A DNA stretch of 64,000 nt from Vagococcus luciliae (GCF_024637875.1 NZ_CP102451.1:437001-501000), one strand, 5' to 3'. Shown: positions 44,885 through 58,002, numbered from the stretch's first letter. Notes: a model not told the origin generated them from the letters alone. Translations and numbers: made by a program.

Positions 44885-46252
44885 TTAAAATTCTTCTCTT
44901 GGGGAAATAGAAGTAAATTTATTATATTCTTTAATAAACATTAACTCAACTGTCCCTCTTGCACCACTTCTATTTTTTTCTATAATAACTTCAATAATAT
45001 TATTAGATTCTTGAGCGGGTTCATCATCATCGTCTTCACCATCACGTTGATAATAATCATCACGATATAAAAAGGCTACTATATCTGCATCTTGCTCAAT
45101 AGAACCTGATTCACGAATATCACTTAATACTGGACGTTTATCTTGCCTTTGCTCCACCCCACGAGATAATTGTGATAAAGCAATGACAGGTACTTTCAAT
45201 TCCTTAGCAAGTTTCTTTAGTTGACGAGAAATTTCAGATACTTCCTGTTGTCTATTTTCTCGCCCAGTCCCCTCTATCAACTGTAAATAATCAATTAGAA
45301 TAAGACCTAAATCGCCTTGCTCTTGAGCTAATTTCCGACACTTCGCCCGAATTTCAGATATTTTAATACCTGGTGTATCATCTATAAAAATATTAGCTCT
45401 TGATAAACTTCCCATTGCGACAATTAAACTATTCCATTCTTCATCTGTTAATTGACCTGTTTTTAAATGACTTGCTTCAATAGATCCTTCTGAACATAAC
45501 ATACGATTCACTAAAGACTCTGCACTCATTTCTAGACTAAAAATAGCGACTGATTCATCCGTTTTTGTTCCTACATTTTGCGCAATATTTAAAGCAAATG
45601 CTGTTTTTCCCACAGCTGGACGTGCAGCTAATATAATAAGTTCTTCTGATTGAAGTCCTGCAGTCATTTTATCAAGTGCATGATATCCAGTTGGCAGCCC
45701 AGTTATCTCATCCCCTTGTTGTGAGAGTTGTTCTATTTGAGCAATCGAATCACTCAATACATCTGAAATCGCTAAAAAACCACTTCTATTTCTTTTTTCA
45801 GAAACTTCTAAAATTTGACGTTCTGCTTCATCTAAGATAAATTCAACATCTTCGTCTTGTTCAAAGCCTTTTGTTACGATATCTGTTGCTGTTTGTATTA
45901 AACGTCGTAATAACGATTTTTGTTCCACAATTTTTGCATAGTGGCCCACATTGGCTGCTGTTGGAACGCTTGTTGTTAATTCAGATAAGTAACTAATCCC
46001 ACCAACATCTTCTAGCAATTGCTTTTGTTCCAACTCTGTTTTCATCGTAATCACATCAATCGCTTCATTACGATTGTTTAAGTCTAACATCGTTTGAAAA
46101 AGTAATTGATGTGAACGACGATAAAAATCAGCTGAATCAATATATTCCATCGCCTCAATCAAAGCATCTGCATTTAAAAAGACAGAACCTAAAACTGCTT
46201 GTTCTGCCTCGATACTTTGAGGTGGCACTCTATCTTGTTGAATAAGTTCCAT
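44885..46252 (-). CDS. dnaB: Replicative DNA helicase DnaB type
   Basis: Hexameric 5'-3' helicase of the replication fork (called DnaC in Bacillus). N-terminal domain with PPQSIEAEQAVLGSVFLN, then the RecA-like domain with Walker A AARPAVGKTAFAL near residue 205, Walker B LILIDYLQLI, and LSQLSRGVEQRQDKRP. 455 aa is the usual size. It lies 23 bases after rplI and may be co-transcribed with it. Confidence 0.98.
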   Translation of the reverse strand: MELIQQDRVPPQSIEAEQAVLGSVFLNADALIEAMEYIDSADFYRRSHQLLFQTMLDLNNRNEAIDVITMKTELEQKQLLEDVGGISYLSELTTSVPTAANVGHYAKIVEQKSLLRRLIQTATDIVTKGFEQDEDVEFILDEAERQILEVSEKRNRSGFLAISDVLSDSIAQIEQLSQQGDEITGLPTGYHALDKMTAGLQSEELIILAARPAVGKTAFALNIAQNVGTKTDESVAIFSLEMSAESLVNRMLCSEGSIEASHLKTGQLTDEEWNSLIVAMGSLSRANIFIDDTPGIKISEIRAKCRKLAQEQGDLGLILIDYLQLIEGTGRENRQQEVSEISRQLKKLAKELKVPVIALSQLSRGVEQRQDKRPVLSDIRESGSIEQDADIVAFLYRDDYYQRDGEDDDDEPAQESNNIIEVIIEKNRSGARGTVELMFIKEYNKFTSISPREEF

Positions 46253-46275
46253 AGACTAAATCCTCAATTTTCCGG

Positions 46276-46728
46276 TTACTCAACCACTACATGTACACGT
46301 AGTTTGGCTACCACTTCTTTATGTAATTTAACTGGAACAGTTGTATATCCTAGTGCTTTAATTGGCTGTTCCATTTCAATTTTGCGTTTATCTACTTTTA
46401 TTTTATGTTGCTTTTGAAGTCCATCTGCTACTTGTTTCGATGGAATAGAGCCAAACAAACGACCATCCTCTCCAGCTTTTGATTTTATAACCACTTCAAA
46501 TCCTTCAGTTTCAAATGTTTCTTTTAATTTTTTAGCTTCTTCTAACACTTCTGCATCTTCTTTAGCTTTAGCTTTTTCTTTTCCTTTAAGTTCGCTTAAA
46601 CTTTGAGCAGTTGCTTCTTTAGCTAATCCTTTTTTAATTAAAAAGTTTTGAGCATATCCTACGGCGACATCTTTCACTTCACCTTTTTTCCCTTTACCTT
46701 TTACATCTTCTAAAAAGATAACTTTCAT
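46276..46728 (-). CDS. rplI: Ribosomal protein bL9
   Basis: Large-subunit protein, 150 aa, with the N-terminal signature [31 protein letters not shown]-type start (first 20 residues seen exactly), a long connecting helix and a C-terminal RNA-binding domain. In enterococci gdpP (c-di-AMP phosphodiesterase) normally lies directly upstream between rpsR and rplI; here only 130 bases with a terminator and a parS-like site separate them, so rplI needs its own promoter. Confidence 0.97.
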   Translation of the reverse strand: MKVIFLEDVKGKGKKGEVKDVAVGYAQNFLIKKGLAKEATAQSLSELKGKEKAKAKEDAEVLEEAKKLKETFETEGFEVVIKSKAGEDGRLFGSIPSKQVADGLQKQHKIKVDKRKIEMEQPIKALGYTTVPVKLHKEVVAKLRVHVVVE

Positions 46729-46809
46729 CTATATCCACTCTCCTAACGATTCTAGTCATGTACTCTCTATATTTTACCATAATCCATAGTATTTCTAAAC
46801 TATCTTCAT

Positions 46810-46825
46810 AGTTTCACGTGAAACA
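46810..46825. promoter_or_regulatory. parS site (15 of 16 match)
   Basis: AGTTTCACGTGAAACA differs from the Firmicutes parS consensus TGTTTCACGTGAAACA only at the first base. It lies in the rpsR-rplI spacer. ParB/Spo0J would load here for origin segregation. Confidence 0.85.
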
Positions 46826-46853
46826 AAAAGAGACATTCATACGAATGTCTCTT
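46822..46853 (-). terminator. Terminator of the rpsF-ssb-rpsR operon
   Basis: On the minus strand an 11-bp stem (46853-46843 with 46838-46828), a 4-base loop and TTTTTGTTT, 7 bases after rpsR. Its T-tail runs into the parS-like palindrome. Confidence 0.9.
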
Positions 46854-46859
46854 GGATTT

Positions 46860-47099
46860 CTAGTCTTCACTAACGAATGGTAATAATCCCATAATTCTTG
46901 CACGTTTAATTGCAATCGTTAATTTACGTTGATGTTTAGCACAAGTCCCTGTTACACGACGAGGTAAAATTTTACCACGTTCTGAAACAAAGCGAGATAA
47001 TAATTCAACATCTTTGTAATCGATATGATCAATATGGTTAGCTGTAAAGTAACATACTTTACGACGACGGCGTCCGCCTCTTCTTTGTTGAGCTGCCAT
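46860..47099 (-). CDS. rpsR: Ribosomal protein bS18
   Basis: Small-subunit protein, 79 aa. Basic Arg-rich N-terminus [13 protein letters not shown] and the core [17 protein letters not shown]. It retains the zinc-type Cys of Firmicutes S18 (Cys16) and Cys54. It partners with bS6 in the ribosome; the order rpsF-ssb-rpsR is conserved. 18 bases after ssb. Confidence 0.98.
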   Translation of the reverse strand: MAAQQRRGGRRRRKVCYFTANHIDHIDYKDVELLSRFVSERGKILPRRVTGTCAKHQRKLTIAIKRARIMGLLPFVSED

Positions 47100-47117
47100 T
47101 ATATGCCCTCCTCTATA

Positions 47118-47621
47118 TTAGAATGGTAAATCGTCATCCGAAATATCTATCGATGATGAGTTTCCAAAAGGATTACTATTATCACGATCGAAGTTCGGCA
47201 TGTCATTACTTGAAGATTGGCCAAATGATGATTGTGTATTTTGGTTATCTTGAGAAAAATTATTAAATCCACTAGTTTGCTGTTGTCTTTGACTTGATGC
47301 ATTCTTAGATTCTAATAATTGGAAGTTCTCACAAACCACTTCAGTTACATACACTCTTTGTCCCTGTTGATTCTCATAGTTTCTAGTTTGAATACGTCCA
47401 ACTACTCCTAATAGAGTCCCTTTTTTAGCATAATTAGCTAGAGTTTCAGCTGGTTTTCTCCAAATAACACAGTTAACAAAATCTGCTTCTCGTTCTCCAC
47501 TTTGATTAGTAAAATTACGATTAACAGCTAAGTTAAAAGTGGCTACGGCAGAACCATTTGACGTATATCTCAAATCTGGGTCTCGAGTAAGTCTACCTAC
47601 CAATACAACATTATTAATCAT
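47118..47621 (-). CDS. ssb: Single-stranded DNA-binding protein
   Basis: OB-fold domain over about residues 1-105 ([20 protein letters not shown]), a Gln/Asn/Ser-rich linker, and the acidic C-terminal tip DDDLPF that recruits replication and repair partners. 167 aa. It follows rpsF after 43 bases that contain a perfect parS site. Confidence 0.98.
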   Translation of the reverse strand: MINNVVLVGRLTRDPDLRYTSNGSAVATFNLAVNRNFTNQSGEREADFVNCVIWRKPAETLANYAKKGTLLGVVGRIQTRNYENQQGQRVYVTEVVCENFQLLESKNASSQRQQQTSGFNNFSQDNQNTQSSFGQSSSNDMPNFDRDNSNPFGNSSSIDISDDDLPF

Positions 47622-47645
47622 TGGTTAATCTCCTTTCGTTATAAA

Positions 47646-47661
47646 TGTTTCACGTGAAACA
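47646..47661. promoter_or_regulatory. parS site (perfect consensus)
   Basis: TGTTTCACGTGAAACA is identical to the consensus bound by ParB/Spo0J. It lies in the short spacer between rpsF and ssb, about 10 kb from dnaA and 836 bases from the second site. Confidence 0.93.
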
Positions 47662-47664
47662 TTA

Positions 47665-47964
47665 TTAATTTTCTTCTTTAACAATCATGTGACGTAAAAT
47701 GTCATCATTGATTTTTGCTAAACGATCAAATTCATTGATTGCTGCAGCATCTGTAGAAGAAACTTTAACGATATGGTAGATTCCTTCACGGAAATTTTGG
47801 ATTTCGTAAGCTAAACGACGTTTTTCCCATTGTTTAGATTCCAAAACTTCTGCTCCGTTATCTTTCAAGATTGAATCGAAACGATTTACTAGAGCATTTT
47901 TTGCTTCCTCATCAATGTTAGGACGAATTATATACATGATTTCATAATTTGATACCTGACTCAT
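47665..47964 (-). CDS. rpsF: Ribosomal protein bS6
   Basis: Small-subunit protein, 99 aa ([30 protein letters not shown] near residue 60). AAGGAGGTG precedes the ATG. Leads the rpsF-ssb-rpsR operon. In many bacteria an S6:S18 complex binds the leader and represses the operon; a hairpin is present here but I cannot see the conserved CCG element. Confidence 0.98.
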   Translation of the reverse strand: MSQVSNYEIMYIIRPNIDEEAKNALVNRFDSILKDNGAEVLESKQWEKRRLAYEIQNFREGIYHIVKVSSTDAAAINEFDRLAKINDDILRHMIVKEEN

Positions 47965-47991
47965 TGATTTTCACCTCCTTATGGACTAAAG

Positions 47992-48075
47992 GTTCCTTAA
48001 TTATAAGGAACAAGGAGAGTAAATTTTCATTTACTCACAGTAATAAATTATACTCTTTTTTATATCGTATTGCAA
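47992..48075 (-). promoter_or_regulatory. rpsF promoter and structured leader
   Basis: On the minus strand TTGCAA (48075-48070), a 17-base spacer and TATAAT (48052-48047) form a strong promoter. The leader holds a hairpin AGTAAAT-GAAA-ATTTACT and then a perfect 8-bp stem (48011-48004 with 47999-47992), about 20 bases before the ribosome-binding site. It is a candidate site for autoregulation by ribosomal proteins. Confidence 0.75.
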
Positions 48076-48235
48076 CATAAATTTATAATAGCTTTATTTT
48101 AATCAACCTTTACCAATAATATATTTCTTCAAATTATTTAATATCAAAGGTTTCTATAAATCCCCCTTACTATTACTAACCCTAGTAAATAGATAGTTAT
48201 CTAGAATATCTCCTTAATTAAATTTTTTTATAAAA

Positions 48236-48268
48236 AAATAACTCAAAATAGTTGTCTACTTTGAGTCA
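48236..48268 (-). terminator. Terminator after gyrA
   Basis: On the minus strand an 11-bp stem (48266-48256 with 48251-48241, one wobble) is followed by a T-run, about 12 bases after the stop. The rest of 48080-48235 is AT-rich and shows no gene. Confidence 0.85.
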
Positions 48269-48277
48269 TTTATCATT

Positions 48278-50794
48278 TTATTCTTCAAAATTCTTTTCTT
48301 GTTCATCCGCTGTTATGTTAACATCGATTTCCTCTGACACAATAGTATTTTCTATTTCATCTTCATCAACATCAATAGTTGCCATAGTTGATACCAAAGC
48401 ATCTTCTTCTAAACGAATTAAACGGACGCCTTGGGTTGAACGACCTGTCTGAGAAACAGAATTCAACTCAAAACGGATGATGACACCTTTATTAGTGACT
48501 AACATAATGTCTTCTTCACCACTAACCGTTGTTAATCCAACTAAATGACCATTTTTCTCAGTAATATTAACGGTTTTAATCCCTTTACCACCACGGCCCT
48601 TGATTGGATATTCTTTAGCATGTGTTCTCTTACCATACCCATTTTCAGTAATAACTAATACTTCCATGTCTGGTTTTAAGATATCCATGCCAATGACATA
48701 ATCATTTTCTCTTAAACGAATACCACGAACACCTGCTGCACTACGTCCCATTGAACGCACTGCTTCTGCTTTAAAGGTTACAGAATACCCTAGATTTGTC
48801 CCAATAATAATTGTATCATCATCATCTGTTAATGCTACATTAATCAGTGAATCACCATCTTTTAAACCAATAGCTTTTAAACCATTGGTGCGAATATTCG
48901 AAAATTCTTTAACAGAAGTACGTTTTACTGTTCCTAACTTAGTTGTGAAGAATAAATACTGATCAGAATCAGCTTTTCCTTCCACATTAATAATGGCTTC
49001 AATTTTTTCTGAAGAATCAATACCTAATAGATTGATGACTGGAATCCCCTTAGCTGTACGACCGTACTCAGGGATTTCATATCCTTTTGCACGATATACT
49101 TTACCTGTATCTGTAAAGAATAATAACGTATCGTGTGTTGAACATGATAATAAATTCTCAACAAAGTCATCATCATGAACGCCCATTCCTTGAACACCAC
49201 GTCCGCCACGATTTTGGGTACGGAACTCCGTACTTGGTAATCGTTTAATGTAACCATTATGAGTTAACGTAATAACCACATCTTCTTCTTCAATTAAATC
49301 TTCATCTTCTAGACTTAATACTTCTCCTACAAGCAATTCCGTACGTCTTGCATCCCCATATTTTCGCTGAACTTCATCCAATTCTTCAGAGATAATCTCC
49401 AATACTCTATGATGGTTAGCTAATATATCTTTTAAATCTGCGATTAATACCAATAAATCTTGGTATTCTGCTTCAATTTTTTCACGTTCTAAACCTGTTA
49501 AACGGCGTAAACGCATATCTAAAATAGCTTGAGATTGTCTATCTGACAACTCAAATTTTTCCATTAACGTCGCTTTTGCAACGTCATCAGAAGCTGAAGC
49601 ACGAATAATTTTAATAATTTCATCAATGTGATCTAATGCTATTCTCAAGCCTTCTAATATGTGCGCACGCGCTTCTGCTTTTTGTTTATCAAATTCTGTA
49701 CGGCGAACAATGACTTCTTCTTGATGTTCCAAATAATACTCTAGAATTGGTTTTAATCCTAAAACTTTTGGTACACCTTTAACGATTGCTAACATATTAA
49801 AGCCAAAACTTGTTTGTAACGACGTTAATTTATATAAATTATTCAACACAACTGATGCGCTTGTATCACGACGAATCTCGATGACAATACGCATCCCTTC
49901 GCGTGAGGATTCATCTCTTAAGTCAGTAATCCCCTCAATACGTTTTTCACGATGCAACTCAGCGATACGTTCAACCAGTTTTGCTTTATTCACCATATAT
50001 GGTATTTCAGTTACAATAATACGTTCACGACCATTTGATTTTTCTTCAATATCGACTTTCGCACGAACAATGATTGATCCTTTACCCGTTTCATAAGCTT
50101 TACGAATACCCGTTTTCCCCATGACAAGTCCACCGGTCGGAAAGTCAGGTCCAGGTAGTACCTCCATCAATTCATTTGTTGTCACATCTTTATTTTCCAT
50201 CAATAGTTTTAACGCATCAATTACTTCTGACAAATTGTGTGGTGGTATATTAGTTGCCATACCTACTGCAATCCCTGTTGTCCCATTAACTAAAAGATTA
50301 GGAAAACGTGCTGGTAATACTTCTGGCTCTCTTTCTGTTTCATCGTAATTTTTTTGAAAGTTAACGGTATTTTTATTTATATCTCGCAGCATTTCAACCG
50401 CAATTTTACTCATACGAGCTTCCGTATAACGCATAGCAGCAGCCCCATCACCATCGACAGAACCAAAGTTACCATGTCCATCAACTAGCATATTACGATA
50501 ACTAAATGGTTGTGCCATACGTACCATTGATTCGTAAATCGCACTATCGCCATGAGGATGGTATTTACCCATGACATCCCCAACGATACGAGCTGATTTT
50601 TTATGTGCTTTATCAGGTGTCACACCCATTTCATTCATTCCATACAAAATACGACGATGAACAGGTTTTAACCCATCTCTTACATCTGGTAACGCACGAG
50701 ACACAATAACACTCATGGCATAATCAATAAAGGATTCTTCCATTTCCTGTGTCAAATTAACATCTTGAATATTTTCTCTGATTTCTTCAGACAT
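48278..50794 (-). CDS. gyrA: DNA gyrase subunit A
   Basis: DNA-cleaving subunit of gyrase, 838 aa. Catalytic Tyr in [11 protein letters not shown] near residue 123. The quinolone region reads [19 protein letters not shown], with Ser and Glu at the two positions most often changed in resistant strains, so the sequence looks wild type there. The C-terminal beta-propeller contains the GyrA box-like [10 protein letters not shown] near residue 525 and ends in an acidic tail. It follows gyrB after 17 bases. Confidence 0.99.
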   Translation of the reverse strand: MSEEIRENIQDVNLTQEMEESFIDYAMSVIVSRALPDVRDGLKPVHRRILYGMNEMGVTPDKAHKKSARIVGDVMGKYHPHGDSAIYESMVRMAQPFSYRNMLVDGHGNFGSVDGDGAAAMRYTEARMSKIAVEMLRDINKNTVNFQKNYDETEREPEVLPARFPNLLVNGTTGIAVGMATNIPPHNLSEVIDALKLLMENKDVTTNELMEVLPGPDFPTGGLVMGKTGIRKAYETGKGSIIVRAKVDIEEKSNGRERIIVTEIPYMVNKAKLVERIAELHREKRIEGITDLRDESSREGMRIVIEIRRDTSASVVLNNLYKLTSLQTSFGFNMLAIVKGVPKVLGLKPILEYYLEHQEEVIVRRTEFDKQKAEARAHILEGLRIALDHIDEIIKIIRASASDDVAKATLMEKFELSDRQSQAILDMRLRRLTGLEREKIEAEYQDLLVLIADLKDILANHHRVLEIISEELDEVQRKYGDARRTELLVGEVLSLEDEDLIEEEDVVITLTHNGYIKRLPSTEFRTQNRGGRGVQGMGVHDDDFVENLLSCSTHDTLLFFTDTGKVYRAKGYEIPEYGRTAKGIPVINLLGIDSSEKIEAIINVEGKADSDQYLFFTTKLGTVKRTSVKEFSNIRTNGLKAIGLKDGDSLINVALTDDDDTIIIGTNLGYSVTFKAEAVRSMGRSAAGVRGIRLRENDYVIGMDILKPDMEVLVITENGYGKRTHAKEYPIKGRGGKGIKTVNITEKNGHLVGLTTVSGEEDIMLVTNKGVIIRFELNSVSQTGRSTQGVRLIRLEEDALVSTMATIDVDEDEIENTIVSEEIDVNITADEQEKNFEE

Positions 50795-50811
50795 GAACGT
50801 TTCTCCCTTAC

Positions 50812-53881
<3,070 letters not shown>

Positions 53882-53883
53882 AA

Positions 53884-54117
53884 TTATTTAGCATCCGATG
53901 CATTTGTTTCCATAAAAAAAGTACCTAACTCAGGTATTTCAATCATCATGTCTTTATATAATTTTCTACCGCGACGATTTTCAGGTTCTCCATTAACAAA
54001 TACAGCATGTTCCTGTAAATACCATTTAGCCATTCCACCGCTAGAAATAACATCAACTTCTTTTAAAAACTGACCAAGAGTCATATACTCTGTCTTTAAT
54101 ATAAATGTTTTTTTCAC
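53884..54117 (-). CDS. yaaA: S4-domain RNA-binding protein YaaA
   Basis: 77 aa with a single S4 RNA-binding fold (TLGQFLKEVDVISSGGMAKW, VFVNGEPENRRGRKLYKDM). This small protein stands between dnaN and recF in most Firmicutes and is associated with ribosome assembly. Here a glutathione peroxidase gene separates it from dnaN, an unusual insertion into the conserved block. Confidence 0.95.
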   Translation of the reverse strand: MKKTFILKTEYMTLGQFLKEVDVISSGGMAKWYLQEHAVFVNGEPENRRGRKLYKDMMIEIPELGTFFMETNASDAK

Positions 54118-54302
54118 AAATTTTCACCTTCTCTGTTTCAAATTACCATTGCTATCATTATACCCTTTTTAAGTCTTAAAAACAAATTTTCTTTGCTAAA
54201 ATCGTTTTTTACGCAATATTATAATGAATCGATACTTTTTTCATTTTTTATACTAAACCTCTTAGAACGTAAAATAAGGAATAATTTAAATTTTTTTGTA
54301 AA

Positions 54303-54346
54303 TAAATAAAAAGGAATGATTGATTTTTCTCAACCATTCCTTTCAT
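54303..54346 (-). terminator. Terminator after the glutathione peroxidase gene
   Basis: On the minus strand AAAGGAATGGTTGA pairs across a short A-rich loop with TCAATCATTCCTTT and is followed by a T-rich tail (about 54345-54308). It ends the peroxidase transcript before yaaA. Confidence 0.85.
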
Positions 54347-54353
54347 TTCATAA

Positions 54354-54827
54354 TTAATTTAATAGTTTTTCAATATCTGGTACCATTTTTTCAGGTTTAT
54401 CTGTTGGGGAAAATCGTTTAACTACTTCCCCTTTTTGGTTAATTATGAATTTAGTGAAATTCCATTTAATTTTGTCACCCAGTACTCCAGGTGCTTCATT
54501 TATCAAATAGCTGAAAATAGGATTAGCATCTTTACCATTAACCTTAGATAATTGATGCATAGGAAATGTCACTCCATAAGTCATTTGACATGCTTGACTA
54601 GCTTCTTTACTCGTTTTTACTTCCTGATGAAACTGATTAGATGGAAATCCCAATATCACTAATCCTTTATCCTTATAGGTTTGATAAATAGTCTCCAATT
54701 CCTTAAATTGTGGTGCTAGTCCGCATTTGGTTGCAGTATTGACAATAATCATTACTTTCCCCTTATAATTTTTTAAAGAGTAGGTTTCTCCAGTATCCAG
54801 TGTTGCTTTATAATCATAAATATTCAT
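54354..54827 (-). CDS. Glutathione peroxidase family thiol peroxidase
   Basis: 157 aa, cytosolic, reduces peroxides, in bacteria often with thioredoxin as donor. The catalytic Cys is in TATKCGLAPQF near residue 36; Gln in FPSNQF near residue 71 and Trp-Asn in IKWNFTKF near residue 123 complete the active-site set. No selenocysteine codon at the Cys position. It is a single gene with its own terminator, inserted between dnaN and yaaA. That position is not the family norm for origin regions. Confidence 0.93.
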   Translation of the reverse strand: MNIYDYKATLDTGETYSLKNYKGKVMIIVNTATKCGLAPQFKELETIYQTYKDKGLVILGFPSNQFHQEVKTSKEASQACQMTYGVTFPMHQLSKVNGKDANPIFSYLINEAPGVLGDKIKWNFTKFIINQKGEVVKRFSPTDKPEKMVPDIEKLLN

Positions 54828-54924
54828 TAATCATTTCCTCCTATCTATAACTTATATTAACTTAATTAAACAACATCTTTAATATTTTTGCAGAAATGAA
54901 AACTCAAAAAGTATTTTATTTATA

Positions 54925-54960
54925 AAAAAACTCACCCATCAAAAGATGGATGAGTTTTTT
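54925..54960 (-). terminator. Terminator after dnaN
   Basis: A stem of about 16 bp with an AAAA loop (about 54925-54940 with 54945-54960, one wobble) and T-run on the minus strand. Separates dnaA-dnaN from the peroxidase gene. Confidence 0.9.
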
Positions 54961-56090
54961 TAATTTGTTCTAACTGGCGTTATTAGTTGAATAAATTCAA
55001 TATCACCATCTTTAGGTTGGAGTGTAAATGGACGAATCGGTGAAATAAAACGAATTGTCACATCAATATCTCCAAATGATTTTAATGATGCTTTCATATA
55101 ATCGGGGTTGAAAGAAATCGTAATAGGATCACCTTCAACTTCGAGATAATTTAATTTTTCCTCTACATTACCAATTTCAGGTGAGTTTCCATAAATAATC
55201 ACTTGTTCAGAATCAATTGCTAACTTGACAATATTATTACGTCCCTCATGAGATAGTAATGATGCTCGATCAATCGCTGCTAATAAACTAGAGACATTGA
55301 AACTAATTTCAGTATTAAAATTTGTCGGGATTAAACGATTGGTATCAGGATAATTTCCTTCCAATAATCTAGAATAAAAATTCATCGTTTCCGTTCTAAA
55401 TAAAATTTGATTTTCCATAATAGAAATGTCAACTTGCTCTTCTTCATCTTTAAATGAACGTGATAATTCTTGTAAGCTTTTTCCAGGTATCACGACATCA
55501 AAAGTTTGATTGACATTATCTAGTTCCATTTTACGTTGACTTAAACGATGACTATCTGTTGCAACTGCTAATAAATTATTATCATTTAAAGTCATATGTA
55601 CCCCTGTGAGTATTGGTCTACTTTCTTGTGATGATACAGCAAAAACTGTTTCACTGATTAATTTATTCAATACCCTTGCAGGTAATTTGAAATTGGTTTG
55701 ATCCTCAATAATTGGTAACTGAGGATAACTATCAGCATTTAATCCATTAACATTAAATAAAGCTTTTCCTGATGAAATAATAACTTGATTATTCTCAATT
55801 AACTCTAGAGTTAATGTTTGTTCTGGCAATTTTTTTATAATTTCATTAAAGAAACGTGCTTGAATAACTATTGATCCAGTGGATTCAATTAGCATACTAG
55901 CTTTATCATTATCAACACTTAAAAAAGTTTCAATAGAAATATCAGCATTACTACCTGTAAGTGTTAAGCCAACATCTGTGATACTTAATTTAACCCCTGT
56001 CAATATAGGAATGGTTGTTTTACCAGAAATAGCACGTTGAACTGTAGCTAATTCATTTAAAAATGCAGATCGATTTAATGTTACTTTCAT
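54960..56090 (-). CDS. dnaN: DNA polymerase III sliding clamp (beta subunit)
   Basis: Ring-shaped dimer that tethers the polymerase, 376 aa in three similar domains. N-terminus MKVTLNRSAFLNELATVQRA, C-terminus with YMKASLKSFGDIDVTIRF and the final QLITPVRT. AAGGAG lies upstream. It follows dnaA after 155 bases that carry DnaA boxes. Confidence 0.98.
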   Translation of the reverse strand: MKVTLNRSAFLNELATVQRAISGKTTIPILTGVKLSITDVGLTLTGSNADISIETFLSVDNDKASMLIESTGSIVIQARFFNEIIKKLPEQTLTLELIENNQVIISSGKALFNVNGLNADSYPQLPIIEDQTNFKLPARVLNKLISETVFAVSSQESRPILTGVHMTLNDNNLLAVATDSHRLSQRKMELDNVNQTFDVVIPGKSLQELSRSFKDEEEQVDISIMENQILFRTETMNFYSRLLEGNYPDTNRLIPTNFNTEISFNVSSLLAAIDRASLLSHEGRNNIVKLAIDSEQVIIYGNSPEIGNVEEKLNYLEVEGDPITISFNPDYMKASLKSFGDIDVTIRFISPIRPFTLQPKDGDIEFIQLITPVRTN

Positions 56091-56139
56091 TAGTTAGTCT
56101 CCTTTTAATTAATATATAAAAAAATAGTAGTAGTAGTAG

Positions 56140-56235
56140 GTACTGTTGATACTGTGCATAAGTCTTTTCTTTTTATAACTGATAAGGTGTTTTTCTTGTT
56201 AATAACATGTGGATAACTTAATGATATTTTTTTTG
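56140..56235. promoter_or_regulatory. DnaA-box cluster in the dnaA-dnaN spacer
   Basis: One perfect DnaA box TGTGGATAA (56208-56216) with related sequences TGTGCATAA (about 56153-56161) and TTTTCCACAAT (about 56235-56245). With the cluster upstream of dnaA this gives the bipartite origin typical of Bacilli. Confidence 0.8.
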
Positions 56236-56245
56236 TTTTCCACAA

Positions 56246-57589
56246 TTAAGAAAGTAATGTTTGTTTGATATCATTTACTTCTTTTTGTATGGTAACATCT
56301 TTTTCAATTAATTGTTGAATTTTTTCATGAGCATGTATAACAGTGGTGTGATCTTTACCACCAAATTCTGCACCAATTTTTGGCAGGGAATTATCTGTTA
56401 GCTCTCTTGAGAGATACATTGCTATTTGTCTTGGAACGACTATTGTTTTGACACGTTTTTTTCCTTTTAAATCTTTTAATTGTAAATGATAATATTTACA
56501 AACTTCTTCTTGAATACTTAGAATGGATAATTCACTTTTTTCTTTAATTGGTTTTAAACTTTTTAAAGCATCGGCAGCTAAACTAGTTGTAATATCTTGC
56601 CCTTTCATTGTAGAAAAAGCTTGGACACGGACAAGAGCCCCTTCAAGTTCACGTATATTTGAATCAATTTGGCCTGCAATGTATGATAATGTGTCATCAG
56701 GAATTTCCAAACCTTCAGCATCAGCTTTTTTTCGTAATATGGCAATTCGTGTCTCTAAATCAGGAGGAGTAATATCTACTGATAATCCCCAAGCAAATCT
56801 TGAAACAAGTCGTTCTTGTAATTTCGGAATCTCATTTGGTAATCGATCACTGGTTAAGACAATTTGATGCCCTTCATTATAAAGAGTATTGAACGTATGG
56901 AAAAATTCTTCTTGTGTTCCCTCTTTGTCAGCAAAAAATTGAATGTCATCCACTAATAATAAATCGACGTTTCGATATTCTTGTCTAAAATCTTCGGATT
57001 TATTATTTTTAATTGAATTAATATAGTCATTTGCAAAGGATTCACTTGTGACATATTTTATTTTAGCATCAACATTATTTGAAAGCATTTGATGTCCAAT
57101 TGCATGCATTAAATGTGTTTTTCCTAGACCAACGCCACCGTAGAAAAATAAAGGATTATATGTAGCTCCCGGATCTTCTGATACTACTAACGCAGCAGCA
57201 TGGGCCATCTGATTACCTTTACCAATAACAAATGTATCAAATGTGTATTTTGAATTAAGTAAAGCTTTTTTGCTATTTTTTTTTACGATATTTGGTAGTT
57301 CGGTTGGAGATTCTTTTTTTGATTCATTTATTTGTGGTTCATCATCTTGAATAATAAAAATAGGCGTAATTTCTTCACCTGTTAATTCGAAACCTGTTTC
57401 TACAATTTTTGCAGCCAAGTTTTTTTCCCAGTAGTTTTTGTGTAAATCTGATGGTAGCTCAATTGTTAATATATTATTTTGCAATGTTATTGGTTTTGCA
57501 GGACCAATCCAAGCGCTAAAACTTGGAGGAGTTAGTGTTTTTCTATAGTTTTCAACAAGTTCTTTCCAGATAAAATTAAAATCGGGCAT
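56246..57589 (-). CDS. dnaA: Chromosomal replication initiator DnaA
   Basis: 447 aa. N-terminal DnaB-contact domain, AAA+ domain with Walker [14 protein letters not shown] near residue 151 and Walker [11 protein letters not shown], and the C-terminal DNA-binding signature [11 protein letters not shown] near residue 410. The start ATG follows the spacer that holds most DnaA boxes, so it is expected to control its own gene. Confidence 0.99.
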   Translation of the reverse strand: MPDFNFIWKELVENYRKTLTPPSFSAWIGPAKPITLQNNILTIELPSDLHKNYWEKNLAAKIVETGFELTGEEITPIFIIQDDEPQINESKKESPTELPNIVKKNSKKALLNSKYTFDTFVIGKGNQMAHAAALVVSEDPGATYNPLFFYGGVGLGKTHLMHAIGHQMLSNNVDAKIKYVTSESFANDYINSIKNNKSEDFRQEYRNVDLLLVDDIQFFADKEGTQEEFFHTFNTLYNEGHQIVLTSDRLPNEIPKLQERLVSRFAWGLSVDITPPDLETRIAILRKKADAEGLEIPDDTLSYIAGQIDSNIRELEGALVRVQAFSTMKGQDITTSLAADALKSLKPIKEKSELSILSIQEEVCKYYHLQLKDLKGKKRVKTIVVPRQIAMYLSRELTDNSLPKIGAEFGGKDHTTVIHAHEKIQQLIEKDVTIQKEVNDIKQTLLS

Positions 57590-57960
57590 AGTTACCCCCC
57601 TAACTTATATAGTCTTTTCTATTCTATCACTTAAAAAAAAAGTTTTCCACTGAATATTTTACTTGTGGATATTTTATTTTTATATCTTAATAAAAGTTAT
57701 CAACAAGATGGGAATAATTGTGGATATTCTTTAAGCTAGTTTCATTTTTCCACAACTTATCAACAAGTTATAAAGTTTGTTCTTAAAACTTTAAAAGAGT
57801 TTTTAACAGTTTTTTTTAATAATGCTAATAACTTTTTAACAAGTTGTTATTTTGTTGATAACTAGTACCAAAGTTATGAATAAAAAATAAGATATGTCTA
57901 ACTTTTAACAGGAGTGTGAGTAAAAAAAAGTTAATGTGGATAACTATATAATGAGAAAGA
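57590..57960. other. Replication origin (oriC), dnaA-rpmH spacer
   Basis: A 470-base gene-free AT-rich region between divergent dnaA and rpmH. DnaA boxes: TGTGGATAT (57664-57672 and 57719-57727), TTATCAACA (57697-57705 and 57757-57765), TGTTGATAA (57853-57861) and a perfect TGTGGATAA (57935-57943), in both orientations. The very AT-rich stretch 57770-57900 is a plausible unwinding element. No gene is seen. Confidence 0.9.
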
Positions 57961-57972
57961 TTTTAAATAAAG

Positions 57973-58002
57973 TTGACAAAATGACTGTTTTATTTGTATA
58001 AT
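57973..58002 (+). promoter_or_regulatory. Promoter of rpmH
   Basis: Perfect consensus TTGACA (57973-57978), 18-base spacer, TATAAT (57997-58002), about 62 bases before rpmH. Confidence 0.93.

Noticed and set aside
48100-48235. Possible small RNA or tRNA in the gyrA-rpsF gap
   Set aside because: AT-rich with no cloverleaf, promoter-terminator pair or conserved motif. I found no tRNA or rRNA gene in the window.
48278-50794. Quinolone-resistance change in gyrA
   Set aside because: The region [10 protein letters not shown] has Ser and Glu at the usual positions, the wild-type pattern for this group.
56523-56867. 114-codon plus-strand frame antisense to dnaA
   Set aside because: Antisense shadow of a conserved essential gene.
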